In this document: positions 11,430-23,369 of the stretch, one piece after another
How the letters are laid out: the number at the start of each line of letters is the position of its first letter
Position numbering within the stretch: the stretch's first letter is position 1
Assembly: GCA_905221605.1 (NCBI GenBank)
Contig: CAJNDS010002402.1
Coordinates: 1 to 62,000, forward strand
Length of the DNA stretch: 62,000 nt
Direction of reading: 5' to 3'
Origin: Symbiodinium natans
Lineage: Eukaryota > Sar > Dinophyceae > Suessiales > Symbiodiniaceae
Translations under genes and position numbers: made by a program
Notes under the pieces: model-generated
Database searches by the model: none
What the model saw: only the letters and a program-made list of their open reading frames with translations
Told to the model about the DNA's origin: nothing

Positions 11430-12017
11430 AACTGCGCAACGAAAGGGTAGCAGCTCTGTTTTGGAGTAGGTGTCCAGCTCTCGCTAAGCATGTCCTAATC
11501 CTACATTATGTCACGTCTGATCACATCGGCTGGGCTGCTTGTGTGATGCAAAGTGCGCAGTTAATCCTCATGTCCATACATTCTGCCACCCTTCAGGGCA
11601 TCGATGGGAGGATGCGGCAAGAAGCGCTACCGCCGCACTGGCTCCTCGCATGACAAGCTATGAGAGTGGTGTTCCCGGCCTTCAGCTACTATTGTGGCTA
11701 CTATTGTGGAATGTTGTGCACTAGAGCTGCGGGTGCAAAAGGAAACAGTTGACATCGCCGAATGTTATTGCGTGTTGCAAGACTCTGCAAGACTGCTGGA
11801 GCACCCGAATGGAGAAGCCCGCACCGGCTGGAACTGCACTTGCTGCACCTGCAAATGCCCAGGACTGTCCCTCTGTAAGGCTTCAAGCCCATCACGGACT
11901 AACTATTGACTCATTCTTCAGGAACTGTGTGGTTTTTACAGTAACACAGCACATCACAGCACTGTCGGCGCCTCCTCCGAATGCTTTGCCTGCGCAAGTT
12001 CCAAGTCTAGAACCGCT
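11430..12017. other. No confident gene
   Basis: Open frames exist on both strands but none has clear splice flanks and protein-like composition together. Probably intronic or intergenic. Confidence 0.3.
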
Positions 12018-12224
12018 TTAGGTCTCTCTCCTATGACTCGGACCTGGAAAACACAGAGTTGTTGCTGCGCCTCCCATGGCTCCAGCGGCACCAGCGGCAC
12101 CAGCAGCGCCAGCTCCGCCAGCTGCTCCGATGCCACCCAGGCCTGCAAGGCCTCCGAGGCCTCCGAGGCCTGAGCCTCTCAGAGGAAGTCTTCTTTTATG
12201 AAGACGAGGTCTGCTCAGTTTCAA
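12018..12224 (-). other. Gly/Ala-rich (minus) or Pro/Ala-rich (plus) low-complexity frame
   Basis: The minus strand encodes a run of GLGGLAGLGGIGAAGGAG type; the plus strand of the same bases encodes PAAPAAPAAPAPPAAP. Either could be a disordered exon. The neighbouring genes are minus, which slightly favours the Gly/Ala reading. Strand is unresolved. Confidence 0.35.
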
Positions 12225-12233
12225 GTCAGATAA

Positions 12234-14161
12234 TCATACGTGACGCAACGCCACGAAGACGCTTCCTTTGCAGCAACCGGCCTCCCAGGATGTTGCCCAG
12301 ACCGCCCCCGAAGCTGTCGAGAGCTTCCTGACGGCACACTGTACTTCGCTGCGGACAGCATCATGTGCATCATGCAGCCCTCGAGATTTCACGGGGCGCA
12401 TGATCCAGGGCCTCTCCACGGATGACAGGTTGAGACTCTTTGCCACTTAAGTACCTGACACACACACACCCATACAATCCGGCCGGTATCTGGTGTCTAT
12501 AACAGCATTGTCAACATTGTGTTGACGAAGCTTCCCTTCGAATGCATGTGCTTGCCACGCTTGCTAGAAGAGATTCTCGGGAAGGCACTTCTGATCCATC
12601 CACTCTATCATCTTCCTGTAGATGTCAGCCTGTGCACCCATGTGCGTCGCAGTATGACTCGTCAACTCATCCTGTGGCCAAGGTCTGTCAGCCTCGGTGA
12701 GGTGCCTTCGCGCAAACTCCCGTGGGCGGCCTGTAAAGCCGCCAGCCTGGCGGCCATTGTGGCAGTTGCAAATTGGAAACAGTTCAAGGCGCGAACGGTG
12801 CGAGTAGTATTCACTCAATATTCACTCATATACACGTAATTGCTGCCTTCTTTCTTTGTGCTTCTACTTCACGCCTCACTGAGCTCCACAAAGTCTGCCA
12901 ACCTGCGGTCTCCAATAATTAGTTCACCAAGCATACATATGCATCACTGCATCACTGTCAGCACTCTTGATTTCTCCAAGTTGCCGCTCCGCAACCATTG
13001 CAGGGTCTCCGTCCGTGACGTGGCCTTCTCGCGCAGAGAGCCAGTGGGGGGAGGGGGGGCGGGGGAGGGGGGGGGGGGGTCAGCCGTGCAGACGAAGAGC
13101 AGCAGAATAAACAGCAGGATACGGACCAAATGGCTTGAATTTGTCTCACTCAATGGCACTGTAAGGCTCTGGCCAAGGTGTTGGACCAAAGGTGGCAAGC
13201 GAGTGGCCTCTGTGACGTAGAAGGGGGTGTCGGTGACCAGCCCCTGATGCCGAGCGACAAGCATGGCACCCATACACTAAACATATACTATAGTTGTAGT
13301 TTGTTTATCGTTGTAGTCTTATATATGGTGGGAACAGTGGTCGGTTTACTTCGGAGAGGGCCACGGCCTCGTATATCACTCGAGGATTGCAATCGATGAC
13401 CGAATGCATCACCTGACATTCAGTTGCTTCTGGAAAGCTAGGTAGCTGCATGTCCCATCAGCTGAACATCGCCACCAGTTTCTCAGGAGGCTCACTATTC
13501 CCAGAGCAGCTGTGAATAGCTGTGCCAACTCTTCGTCCTCGAAGGAGGGTTCCGAAAGAGGGCTGCGTAGGAGGGGTCCAGAGAAGTCCTTATCTCAAGC
13601 TACACAGTCTCCGGATCCTTGAGTTGGTCAGCCACGACAACGTTCAGCAGCTTCTCTGCGTTGATCTTCTGTGTCAACGTCACCACCTTTTATTGATGAT
13701 GTCTGGGAGTGTCCACAGCATAAGGCATGTTTGCATGAATTGGGGGGGGGGGGGGCGGTAGTTTCGGGCGCCTCGTTGCAATAAGTTTGATTGCCATCAC
13801 AGCCACCAGCTACGACGATGGTCAGGCCTCGCCTCGTCAGCTTCGAGAGCTCCACACCCGCAACACACAAAGCTAAAAACATCAGTTCATGCACATCGTA
13901 TTGGTACCATGACAGCACCCGGTACCTAATGAACATCTTAAACATCTGCAACGCAAGCTGGGCTGAGCGAAAGGTAGGGAGACATGAATGAAGAGGAGAG
14001 GGCATCTTGCAGATGTCATCTCCGAAATAGAGCTTCCCAGTACAGCTGCCCTGTAGACTACTGCACAGGACCCAGCATTCATGCATGTTCTGTCCCAGCT
14101 TCCCAGGATCCGCCACCGGCAAGACACGGCAAGTGACAAGGAAGTGGCCAGGACGTGACAA
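12234..14161 (-). CDS. Unidentified multi-exon protein with membrane segment
   Basis: Minus-strand exon candidates, in order: 13965-13790 (LALQMFKMFIRYRVLSWYQY, then a hydrophobic ELMFLALCVAGVEL segment and LTIVVAGGCDGN); 13691-13610 (VVTLTQKINAEKLLNVVVAD); about 13575-13465 (PSFEDEELAQLFTAALGIVS); about 13265-13165 (VTDTPFYVTEATRLPPLVQH); about 13030-12950 (LREKATSRTETLQWLRSGN); about 12740-12565 (RPREFARRHLTEADRPWPQD, ending IEWMDQKCLPENLF); and 12446-12300 (ERPWIMRPVKSRGLHDAHDA). Frames differ between exons, as introns would require. Texture is strongly coding and on one strand throughout. Two G-rich tracts lie in introns. It may be one gene with the exons at 14.8-17.9 kb. No family recognised. 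Confidence 0.5.
13041..13078. repeat. G-rich tract
   Basis: GGGGGGAGGGGGGGCGGGGGAGGGG-like stretch between two minus exon candidates, so probably intronic. Confidence 0.7.
13741..13756. repeat. Poly-G run
   Basis: A run of about 14 G interrupted once by C, between minus exon candidates. Confidence 0.7.
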
Positions 14162-14799
14162 GGCCCTGCAAAATCGCTCTCAGGTCTTTGCAAGCGCTGG
14201 ACAGCCGATGGTCTCCTGGCCTGGCCAAGGGGCCACAGGATTGTCATGGATTGTCATGGATTGTCAATGGGTCAATCTGGCAGGCTGGCCCCTTCAAAGA
14301 GCAGCCCGGACAAGAAGTCCAGCTGACCCTTGATCGGCCTATAGCATGCACTGGGGCGTGGCACTAGGGATGATGGCTGCAATCTACAACTGCGCGTGTA
14401 CCTTCACACCGGGTGGTATTGCGCTCTCGGGCTACGGCCGGATGTCTGCTGGGAAGATTAGCAGCTTGTCCTTCGATCAAGACATGTGCTAGGAGGTTGT
14501 CTTCCATCTGTCTTGCCTACACGGCCGCAAAAAAAAGAATCCGGCTTCCGCTGCAAAATGTGCACTGTGCACCTTGGGTCTCTGAAGCCTGCGCTGTCTC
14601 TGCATGATGGCCTTCCAAAGAGAACGAGAAGTGGTGAGCCTGAGGCTGCCTGTTACGGACCTGTTGAGTTAAATACTGGCCTCATCCAGTGTCTTTCTGA
14701 AGGCTGGGTTTGGTGGCTTCAGGACCTGAATGCAAGGCTCATGTGCTGCTCTATGTTGCAGTGGCTCATGCGAGGGGATCCCACAGCATCATCCGGTAG

Positions 14800-17700
14800 C
14801 ACCGACACACCAAGGTCCTAGCGAAGAGCTCCAAAGAAGCAGAAGGCAATAGAGCGCTGAGTCTACTGCATCACCAAAAGGGAGAGCTACAAGCATCAGA
14901 GCCTCAAAGTTTGCAATTTGATCATCCGACAGGTCATACCTGAGTAGAGTGTGAGTCCAAGGCGAGCGCCACTGAGCCACCATAAGCCACCATGAGCCAC
15001 CATGAGCTGCCCATGCTGTCAAAGTCCGTTTGTTCCAGCTTGGGCTCCAAGCGTCGGGTACAGCAGAACCCGGCGCGCAGGCATCACCCGCGTCATAGGA
15101 TGCCTTGAGCGACAGGGAAGCTCCCGAGTTCTGATGGTTTCTCCGCAATGCACGACCATACAGTACGTTACAATACAATCCACCCTCACAATAATGGGAT
15201 GTCAAAAGATCGTGCTGCATCTTTTATGCGTGCGAGACTTCATTGAGACAATGTTGGCGACCATTTCCCGAGCGCGTGGCATCAAGGCATTGATTTCGAA
15301 GACAAACATCAGATCAATTGGCTCCGCGAAGTAGTTCGATGACAAACTGCACAGATCAATGCCCTGTAATTATTCTTAACTCAGACCATGCTCCGAAAGA
15401 CTAGATCCAGATTCCGCACACCTGTGCCCAGAGTTACGTAGGCAGCCGCTTCGATCCATCCGATAAAGCCTGGGTGCGCAGTTCATCGGACTATGCAAAA
15501 GTCTGCAGGAGTGATGCATCCCTAGCCTGTGAGTGTCTGCTCAGACTCAAACGCAGCTCCCTTAAGTCCTGCATTAGGCCTGGAACATCCTGGAACTGTG
15601 ACAGCCCTACTTCTAAGTTCCGACAAGTACTGTACTACTGGTGCACGGGGGTGCACGGGCCGACTTAGATCTTTGCCGGTCGGTTGAGTGCGTGCACCCC
15701 GGGCGGCATACATCTTTGAGCACAGCGATGTCCGAGACAAGTCAATTGACTGCTCAGCACAGCTACACAAAGGCACGGGCGTCTTCTGCTCATCACGGGC
15801 CGCAAGCCACACATCTACAGAACTGTTGGTAACATACCTGCACGCTGCATATGGCGCAGGTCACAAGACTTGTTGCGCACACGGCTACTTTAGGGCTGGG
15901 GCCGCTATGGTGATGGCGATGGCCATTCCACCATGACTGTGTTCTGCGTTGATCAGCCATGCATAGCTTAGCTTTGCCTTGTCCAGAACGGTAGACACCA
16001 GGAGCGTGTTCGGCATGCACATGGCGATCGCTCCTCGTTCAGACATTGCAATAGCAGCAGTTTACAGTTGCATGCCATCACATCCACCACAAGAAATGTG
16101 CATATGCAAGCACTGTATTACGAATTTACGAATGTTGAAGGCTTCTATTGATAATGCATGCCCCAAGTCGGATCGAGTACAAGAGCTGCGTGGCATGGCG
16201 CAGTGCGCACTTGATGCTGCAGTGATTGAACGATGGCAATTTTGAGTATTGCCTGTGTTGCTTGGTCGAAGTTCTTGCCGCAGGCAGATTTGCTTGAAAG
16301 AACCGCAGGCAACACAATGAAGGCTGATGACTCCGGCACCCTATAACCATATGCAGGCAAGCCCAACACTCCAATGCCTTCCCTGTCAGTCTGTCCTGAT
16401 GGTAGAAGTGGTAGAACAGGACGGTTCTAAAATGGACGGCTACAGAGTCCCGATGCCTGGCATTGACATGCAGACTTGCAATGGGGATGACGTTGAAGCC
16501 GCATGCCACTTCGTGCAGGCCCTGTTACATAGCTCAGCAAGCCACAATATTCACTTGGGCCTTTCATTAGTGGCGAAGACCGCTAGAGCTAGCAGTGGCC
16601 TCATCGACAGGTCAACGGCCTCACCCATGCCAGCACCACCTGCCTCAACACAAACAATCAGAAGGCGCATCCTCATGTCATGTTTATGCTCTTCGTGTCT
16701 TGCACAAAATTCTTGCAAAAGCCCGGCGTTTCGAGACTTCGATGAAACGCTTGAGCTCACACCCCCCCCTGCTTCCCCCCCTGCTGTCTCATGTCTTGTC
16801 GGGACTTCAGTGGCATTGGTGAGATGCAGGTGCACCGCACCAAAGAAAGTGACTAAGTGGTCCAGCCCGCACTTACTGCCCTACCTACCAAAAAGCACAG
16901 AGAGCTAAGGCGAATTGGAACATGCAGGAGGGCCTGTGGAGGTCTGGTGATTGGGGAATCTGGGACCGGCAGGTCGGTGGGACGAACTGCTTTTGGCGCC
17001 CCGACCTGGGAGGCTGCGGTTTGCCCAGGCTGCACCTGCCACGCAGCTACAGACAGCTACAGACAGCTACAGCATAAGCCACTTGTGCCGAATGCGGAAG
17101 ATCATCCTCGCCTCAACTTCGGCAAGTTTCATGGGCTGCTTGCCCAGAACCTCAGCAAGTTGCACATGAAGAGCCTCAAGTGACTTCATCAGTCCCAAGC
17201 ATCAGTGCCTCAAGCCTATGGACTCGGGGCTGCACTTCGGAGTTGTGGTACATGGTTCTAATCAGCCTGTTTTCGCTTCATCGTCATTGAGGTCTCGCAA
17301 ATCACGAAAGGTGCCTGTCTGACATTGGCCAGCGGCCGGACTCCTGAGCTACTGAGAGATGGCATTGGGCTGAGGTTTCAAGCAGCTGCCAGGGACCCCC
17401 GACCATTTTGGACATGAGCCCCGGAGTCGCGTACAACATGTAGGTAGCCTGAGCGTTTTAACAAGTTTCGGCCTGACCTTTTGGTGCTTCGCACAGCTAC
17501 GAAAGATTGCTAAGTACTTCTGAGCAGGAGGCACGGTGCAGAAGCCTGTATTTCCAGTCGCGGTCCTGCAAAGATCAGTCCGGGCATAGCCATTCAACAC
17601 GCATGGCTGCTCAGCCGGTGTCGTGGTCAATGATCAAGATTATCAAGTCCTGCGCTATGGACAAATACACCAATGCCGTCACTACTCCGGCCGGGCAAGC

Positions 17701-17940
17701 ATCAAATAAGGATGGGTTCCTTGGAGCCAGGGTCAATTCTCTGCATGCGCGGCAACAGCTCGACACTGCTGCCAAGAGCGGGACTCTTCCCACGCCTCAT
17801 GAATCTGATAGGACGCCTGGCATCTCATTCTGTATTCTGGAGCAGCTATTGAGCTATTGCTCCGGACGAAGCAACAGAAGGGTGTTCTGCGTGTCGCTTG
17901 GCCTCGACTGGGTCTTGTTCCAGTAAAGCGAGCTTCTGCA
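14800..17940 (-). CDS. Unidentified multi-exon membrane-associated protein
   Basis: Strong minus-strand exon candidates: about 17935-17850 (LQKLALLEQDPVEAKRHAEH); about 17775-17630 (hydrophobic PAGVVTALVYLSIAQDLIIL in one frame); 17189-17071 (MKSLEALHVQLAEVLGKQPM, ending RMIFRIRHKWLM, followed by a GT); about 16745-16560 (EEHKHDMRMRLLIVCVEAGG); about 15590-15485 (VPGLMQDLRELRLSLSRHSQ); about 15335-15240 (YFAEPIDLMFVFEINALMPR); about 14975-14800 (LLRYDLSDDQIANFEALMLV, then ALYCLLLLWSSSLG). Amphipathic and hydrophobic stretches alternate. A plus-strand frame overlaps at 16327-16908, but the run of minus exons on both sides favours minus. Exons were not joined and no domain family was recognised. 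Confidence 0.5.
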
Positions 17941-18315
17941 GCGCGTTATGCCTTCGTCAAGCGGGAAATGTACAGTCGAATGTAGCTAGCTGCTGAAACC
18001 ATCGAGCGCCAGACAGCTTCACAAATAGCGGATTGGAAGCGCACGCATCGGCCAGAGGTGCTGGCAGACGAGGAGATCTTTCAAGACACGCGTGCTCTTT
18101 CATGCAAAGTCACGCTGCGCCGTCAGTGCCAATCAAAAACAATCATGAACCCATAAGCCAGGCGAACGGCATGAGGAACCAGTGACACTTACACCATCTT
18201 ACACCCATTATCACTCATTCAACTCCGACTGTGCGCACGGGGAGATGTTGTCAAGGTGGCTGAGGGCGATGTGCCGAGACTGCCGAACGACTGCCGGAGC
18301 GCCTTTCAATTGAGT

Positions 18316-18870
18316 CTATCGTGGTTCGAAGTCTTCCAAAGTGTCAGCGTCAGTGCTTGTCAATGCCTCCAGCTGTTCTGCAGCAGATCTCTGCACCTGC
18401 TCAGGCCTTGGAGACTGGGGCGCAGTGAAAAGGTCTTGAAGCTGACGCACTCTCTACTGCATTTTAAGGCTACTTCCCAAAACTTTCCCGAACTTCTGAG
18501 GGAAATGCTGAGTCTGGGCATAGGTCTGCCCGCTCTGCCCGCTCTGCCCTGCATAGCCTTGTGCCTGGTACTGTGCTTGCTGACCATACATCTGGCCGCC
18601 ATGGCCATATGCCGGCTGCTGCCCATACACCTGCTGCTGGCCGTAAGATGCGTAAGCCGGCTGTTGGCCGTAGGGCGCTGGCTGAGCATAGGATGGCTGC
18701 TGGCCATAGGCCGGCTGCTGGCTGGGGTAGGCTCCGCCAGTTCCGCGTGCTTGCTGTGCTTGCAGTGTGTGCTGACTGTATGCACCGTACGCACCCGGCT
18801 GGCCGAAGCCCTGGTTGACCGGTGGCTGACCATACGGGCCTCCAACAGCCTGGTGAGGCTGTCCGTACAT
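18316..18870 (-). CDS. Tyr/Gly/Gln-rich prion-like small protein, 2 exons, 155 aa
   Basis: Exon 1 is 18870-18484 (129 codons from ATG) and exon 2 is 18396-18316 (27 codons including TAG). The donor is GGGAAA/GTTTTG and the acceptor GAGCAG/GTGCAG, in phase. Exon 1 repeats YGQQP, AYGQ and YGQQ units between MYGQPHQ and QTYAQTQHFPQ, a low-complexity composition typical of prion-like domains in RNA-binding or condensate-forming proteins. Exon 2 is short and acidic (EALTSTDADTLEDFEPR). No RNA-binding fold is visible, so either the protein is only a linker-type peptide or N-terminal exons lie upstream of 18870. It sits about 0.5 kb downstream of the MFS gene on the same strand. Confidence 0.65.
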
Positions 18871-19384
18871 CTGGCCATACCTCACAAGGCGAGCGTCCAA
18901 TCCTAACCGGCTTGGGCGCCCATCGGCTCCAAACACTAGGATAGCGGCTGTCCGAACTGCTGCGGTGGAGGGTTTGGAGCTTGTGTAGCCTGCACGGGTA
19001 TGAAGCATCGAGACTCAGAAGGCTGAAATTTCAACTCCCCGTCCCCACGCTTTTCGTGGCTCCTCTGCCAGTGCTCTGACATGCTCTCTCGATTTGTGCA
19101 GCTAAAGTATTGCAGCCGTCACCGTGACATACTCATCCTCGGTAACCTGGGATAGTAAAGCGCCCGCAACTCAACAATATTGGCTGCAAAGGTGTGTGAT
19201 CATGTGTGATCGCTGCGCGGAATCAAACTCGTAGCATGCGCTCTCTCTTTTTTTACAGAGTCAGCTCTGGCCAATCTTGCCATCTCAATTGAAGAAATTC
19301 ACATGAAGAAGGCCCCTCCTTCGCGAGCACTTGCATCTGCGGGTCGGTGTAACCATAAACACGCTGCGTGTTGCAGCGTTCGAA

Positions 19385-21381
19385 TTATGGGCTACCACCA
19401 ACCCAGAAGGGTGGTTCCTGAATCCATTCTCCGCCTTCCGGTCCAGCTTTCTTTGAGTTCAATGGTGTCTGCACATCGAAGCGATGCAGTTTTGACAGAT
19501 CAGCTTCATAGGTCCAATGTAACGCACCATAGCAAAGGAAACAAATAGTCCAGGGCACGGCACACCTGAACGTCATGAGCCATTCAAGTACCAGCTTGAC
19601 ACAAGCTCGGACGGTTGTAACAGCTTGTAACACCTACACAAATGCTGCTTGGAGACATCACGGTAAGCCCGAGTCCCAATGCGTTCACATTGTGCAGGCG
19701 GATGTCCTGTGCAGATGGGGCCGCAGTCAGGACTTCCATACATATACACACGCGGACACGAAGACACTCACTGGTGGGATATCTGCGCACAGAAGATAAA
19801 TCACACCCACAAGCACTCCAGTCCATGCCTTATCAATCTCGAGGAATTTGAAATCACGAACAAGAGCAGGATGCAAGGAAAGCTGCTCCGATGTCAGTGT
19901 CGTATCACATCATGTGAGTGTCGTATCACTCTTAAGCAGGGAGGGCTGGAGATTTCTTCGATGCATGTCGTATGTGTTTTCAACGGTCCTCGGGCACCTG
20001 GCTGATTGGGACGCGCTGTGTCTTGTACCCAAACCACTGCTCCGAGATCAGGGCGACTAAGGGCCCACCCATTGCTCCCGCAGAGCCAGCAATGGCGCAC
20101 ATGACTCCAAGAATCCTCTGTCAAGGAGTCAGGCTCAAGCTATGAGCAACACGACACCCGCAAAGTGAATACATGGCCCCCAGCCTGGCACGATGCTTCA
20201 CTGACACCACCTCTGTCAAAATTGGTCGGTTCACGCCGAACTCAGACCAAGTGCAGACCAGGCCAAAGATGGTCACCAGCAGGAACCACTTTCCCACGCT
20301 GTCCTAGGACGATTGTCTTGCAAGGCAGCTGCAACTAAAGTTGAACTCCCTATTCAGATAGCAAGGCCATCTGCAATCTCTGTTGCAGACACAGCTTGCC
20401 CTAAGCAGTCGGATAGCTGGAGGGATTCCATTACATCTCACTCTACGTCCACATGTGGCCTACAGTTCAGGCGAGTACCACTTCAACACATACTTCAACC
20501 ACCCCCATCCGAAAACTCAACCCAGCACGATTTGAAAGATGCCCTCGCCATTGACTCGGTTTTGTCCAACGGGCCCTCTGGGAAAGTGGCTGCATTCGGC
20601 ACAGCTAGCCTGCCTGAGGTTTCCCGAATGGTCTCCTTGTGAAAAATCCGCTCAATTTCATGCATTCTGGTCGCCCGCCAAGGCGAGCAGGCAACGAATA
20701 AGAGGTTTGGGAGGAGACTGAGGACGGGCATCAAGGCTGCCCGGTGCAGTTACCCACCAGCCTCCCTGACGTGTTGATTTGCCACCCGATGCCGCTCCCA
20801 GAAGAACCCGTGACAATGCGGCTTGGAACCTCTCACCAGGCTTCGGCAACAAGACCACGAGCACAGACAAGTCCCGCGTTTACAATTAAGGCACCGTCGC
20901 CAGAGCCTCCCAAGCCTTCGTGATGAGTTATCCTCCTAAGCCTGCCATCCTCGCCATCCTCGCCTATGGAATTTCCAGGTCATCGCCCCCCCGAGCCTTC
21001 CTGGAATGCTTCCGGGAAGTCACATTCCGAGACAGTCGCCCGAATTTTGTACTACCTTGTTGTTTGCTTGCGGTCCTGAATGTTGCACTGCGCACTGTCT
21101 TGAGCATGTCACGTCACATGACGCATGCCCATCTGCCTTTAAACCATCTACGAACCCTGCTTGGCGGGGAAAGCTTAGCTAATAGATCGTATGAAAACAT
21201 ATGAATCAATCGTCTGCCAGGCAACAGGACTGCGTGGCAACAATGAGTAGAAGACGATCGCTGTCGGAACCGCGACCCCTGTGGCAATCTGAGCCGTAAA
21301 GGGCCGGCCATGAAATCGGCTCCACCTGTTGATTTGGTTTGAGTACGGTGGCATCTTATGACATATCAAAGAGCAGCATCA

Positions 21382-21416
<35 letters not shown>

Positions 21417-22527
21417 CGCCTGTTCATATGGTCTCCAACATACCCACCAATCAACACTCCAAAGGACGAGCACAAGAGCATCATGCTGGAGATGCACCCT
21501 GCTGTGAGGTCGGAAACGCCACTGTACTGCAGGAACATTGTCCCGAATGCCATGGCAGACCAGGGGATGCATCCGAAGCTGCCCTGGAGGACGATGACGG
21601 CAAAGGACCACACCTGCAGCTAACATCAGCTCCCCTACAAGAGAAAAGCTGGAGAATAGCTCTAAAATTCCTGCGATTTCGCCTGTGCTGCTTTTTAACA
21701 TACGTTGAAACTTTAAAAGTCTCGGCCTCGAAGAAGCGCAGCATCGTCTTCAATTCATTGGAGAGGCTCAAGGGCTCGCCGCCCGGGGTTTCTGGTTCGT
21801 GCTTCTCCTTCTCAATCTTCTCCTCCCACTGAGCCAGGTCTGCGGGGAGCACTGCATAGCGTTTTACGAACTGCCCGAGAATGATACTTGCCACCCCAAT
21901 GATGCCGAAGGAGAAGCGCCACCCTTTGATACCAGGCCAGATCACCATGTTGGAAATCGCTGTTGTCATGATCGCTGTGACCATGGCGCCGAAGCCGAGC
22001 ATGAAGCCTAGCCAACAGAAGTAGCGCCCTCGCTCCTGGGGCGGCGCGATGTTCGCAATCAGTGCCTGTGTCGTAGGAGAAAGAGTTGCAAGAGCAATGC
22101 CATTGAAAAGTCTGATGATCAAAATCCAGCTTGTGTCCTTAATGACTGCTGTGAGGAGGGTCAAGATGCCCCACGTCGTGCAGCCTCCGAAGAGAATTTG
22201 ATGGGGAGCGAGGATGCCATTGTCGGAGAGCACGCCCCAAAAGACTGAGAAGCCTGCCAAGGTAATACCCTGGAAGAGGTTTGCAGCCGCTAAGGTGCTC
22301 GGCGAAAGACCGAGATCTGCTTCAATTGCCCGGTAAGATGCCGGAAGAAGCTGAACATCTGCACCCTCCAAGAAGCTGCAGGAATAGATCATGAAGAGTG
22401 TCCAACCCAAATCCGTCTTTGTCGGAGCCGGAGGCGAAGGCTGTGCCTGTGTGCGGGCGGTTGATCCCGGCCCCGCCGAGGGGGTTAGGCCAAAGTCCAA
22501 ATCATTGGTATCGGGTTGTTTTCCCAT
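19385..22527 (-). CDS. Major facilitator superfamily transporter (Spinster-like), 7 exons, 533 aa
   Basis: Exons: 22527-21712, 21613-21420, 21325-21199, 20303-20185, 20115-19998, 19706-19660, 19565-19385. The lengths sum to 1602 nt with every junction in phase. The ATG at 22527 (MGKQPDTND) is the first in frame after an upstream TGA. A Pro-rich cytosolic leader of about 45 aa is followed by TM segments, the loop WGVLSDNGILAPHQILFG (motif A variant), PPQERGRYF after TM4, and a second motif-A-like loop GGYVGDHMNRWSRFHGRP split by intron 2. Late landmarks are EFGVNRPILTEVV, GGPLVALISEQWFGY and the last TM PWTICFLCYGALHWTY. Introns 2 and 4 begin with GC, intron 6 with GA, the others with GT. The family is expected to move small organic solutes across a membrane by secondary transport; the substrate is unknown. 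The pattern matches MFS proteins I know from Symbiodinium. Confidence 0.88.
21384..21415. repeat. Poly-C run, 32 nt, at an intron donor
   Basis: An uninterrupted run of 32 C (poly-G in the transcript). It starts five bases inside intron 2 of the MFS gene, right after its GC donor. Confidence 0.9.
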
Positions 22528-22629
22528 GGATTGCGCCCGAGGGGTTGCGGGGCTTGTGACGAAAGGAGCTATAGGCACAAGGCTTGAGCCCGTGCCTGAA
22601 GAGTGCAAGATGCGTTGCAAGGATCACAA

Positions 22630-23190
22630 CGTGGACACATAGAGTTGCTCATGACCTCACCAGCACACGCGATATGCATTCAGGGAGCTGGACATTGCCG
22701 CTGTCCATCTGCTGGGCCAACATGGCCGCTAACAGCTGAGTGTGGGGCAACAGGGCTACGACCAGCAATGTTTTGCCAGCTTACGTCTCACGACATGAAG
22801 CTTCCAAGCACCAGAAACAAGTCACAAAGTCTTGCAACCAGAATCATGCAGGCTCAGGACGTGAGCCGTAGATCCGGTGCGATTCCGCTGCCAACGTCAA
22901 CATTGAAGTACGATATAAACCAAGATAATCCGCGCGCAGTTCTGGACACAGGAGTCGCAAACCAACATTCAGCTTCCTTTGACAGCCTACAATTTGTAGG
23001 CGTAACAATGCTGGGGAGATGCATGTAAGCTGCTGCACCTGTGCGCACATTGTGTGCACACATGGAAGATAGCGCAAGGGTGAACCACGTAACTTTTCGT
23101 AAAGACTCTTGCCAACCTTGCAAGCATCGTCCCCCTTGCCTCTACTGTTCCTCTAAGCACCTGGTACAACAAACTGTTGCTGCTTTAGGA
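22630..23190. other. Upstream region of the MFS gene, no gene seen
   Basis: No exon with convincing splice sites. An untranslated leader or promoter would be expected here; dinoflagellates lack standard TATA promoters and none is recognisable. Confidence 0.35.
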
Positions 23191-23194
23191 CGTG

Positions 23195-23265
23195 CAGATG
23201 CTTCGAGCTGGGGCCTTGAGGCGCTCGACCTCGGCCTTGAGGCGCGCGACCTGCCATCGGGCCGA
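23195..23265 (-). CDS. Short coiled-coil exon candidate
   Basis: The minus strand reads VARLKAEVERLKAPARS directly after an AG (CGATGGCAG/GTCGCG). This heptad-like Leu/Val spacing resembles a coiled-coil exon. It is isolated: no flanking exon was found. It could be a fragment. Confidence 0.35.
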
Positions 23266-23369
23266 AGCCACGAGAGAAATGGTACGAGAGACTCTTGAAA
23301 AAGCATTGAGAAAAGAATGGGAAGCACTGCGCTACACCATGTTGCAATAGACTTGAGAACACTGCACAG

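Noticed and set aside
16327-16908. 193-codon plus frame
   Set aside because: Surrounded by minus-strand exons, and the minus frame at 16740-16560 has better composition. Kept as an alternative only.
20495-20870. Extra exon of the MFS gene
   Set aside because: A minus frame containing LLPNLLFVAC looked membrane-like, but the transporter frame closes perfectly without it and no conserved MFS block is missing.
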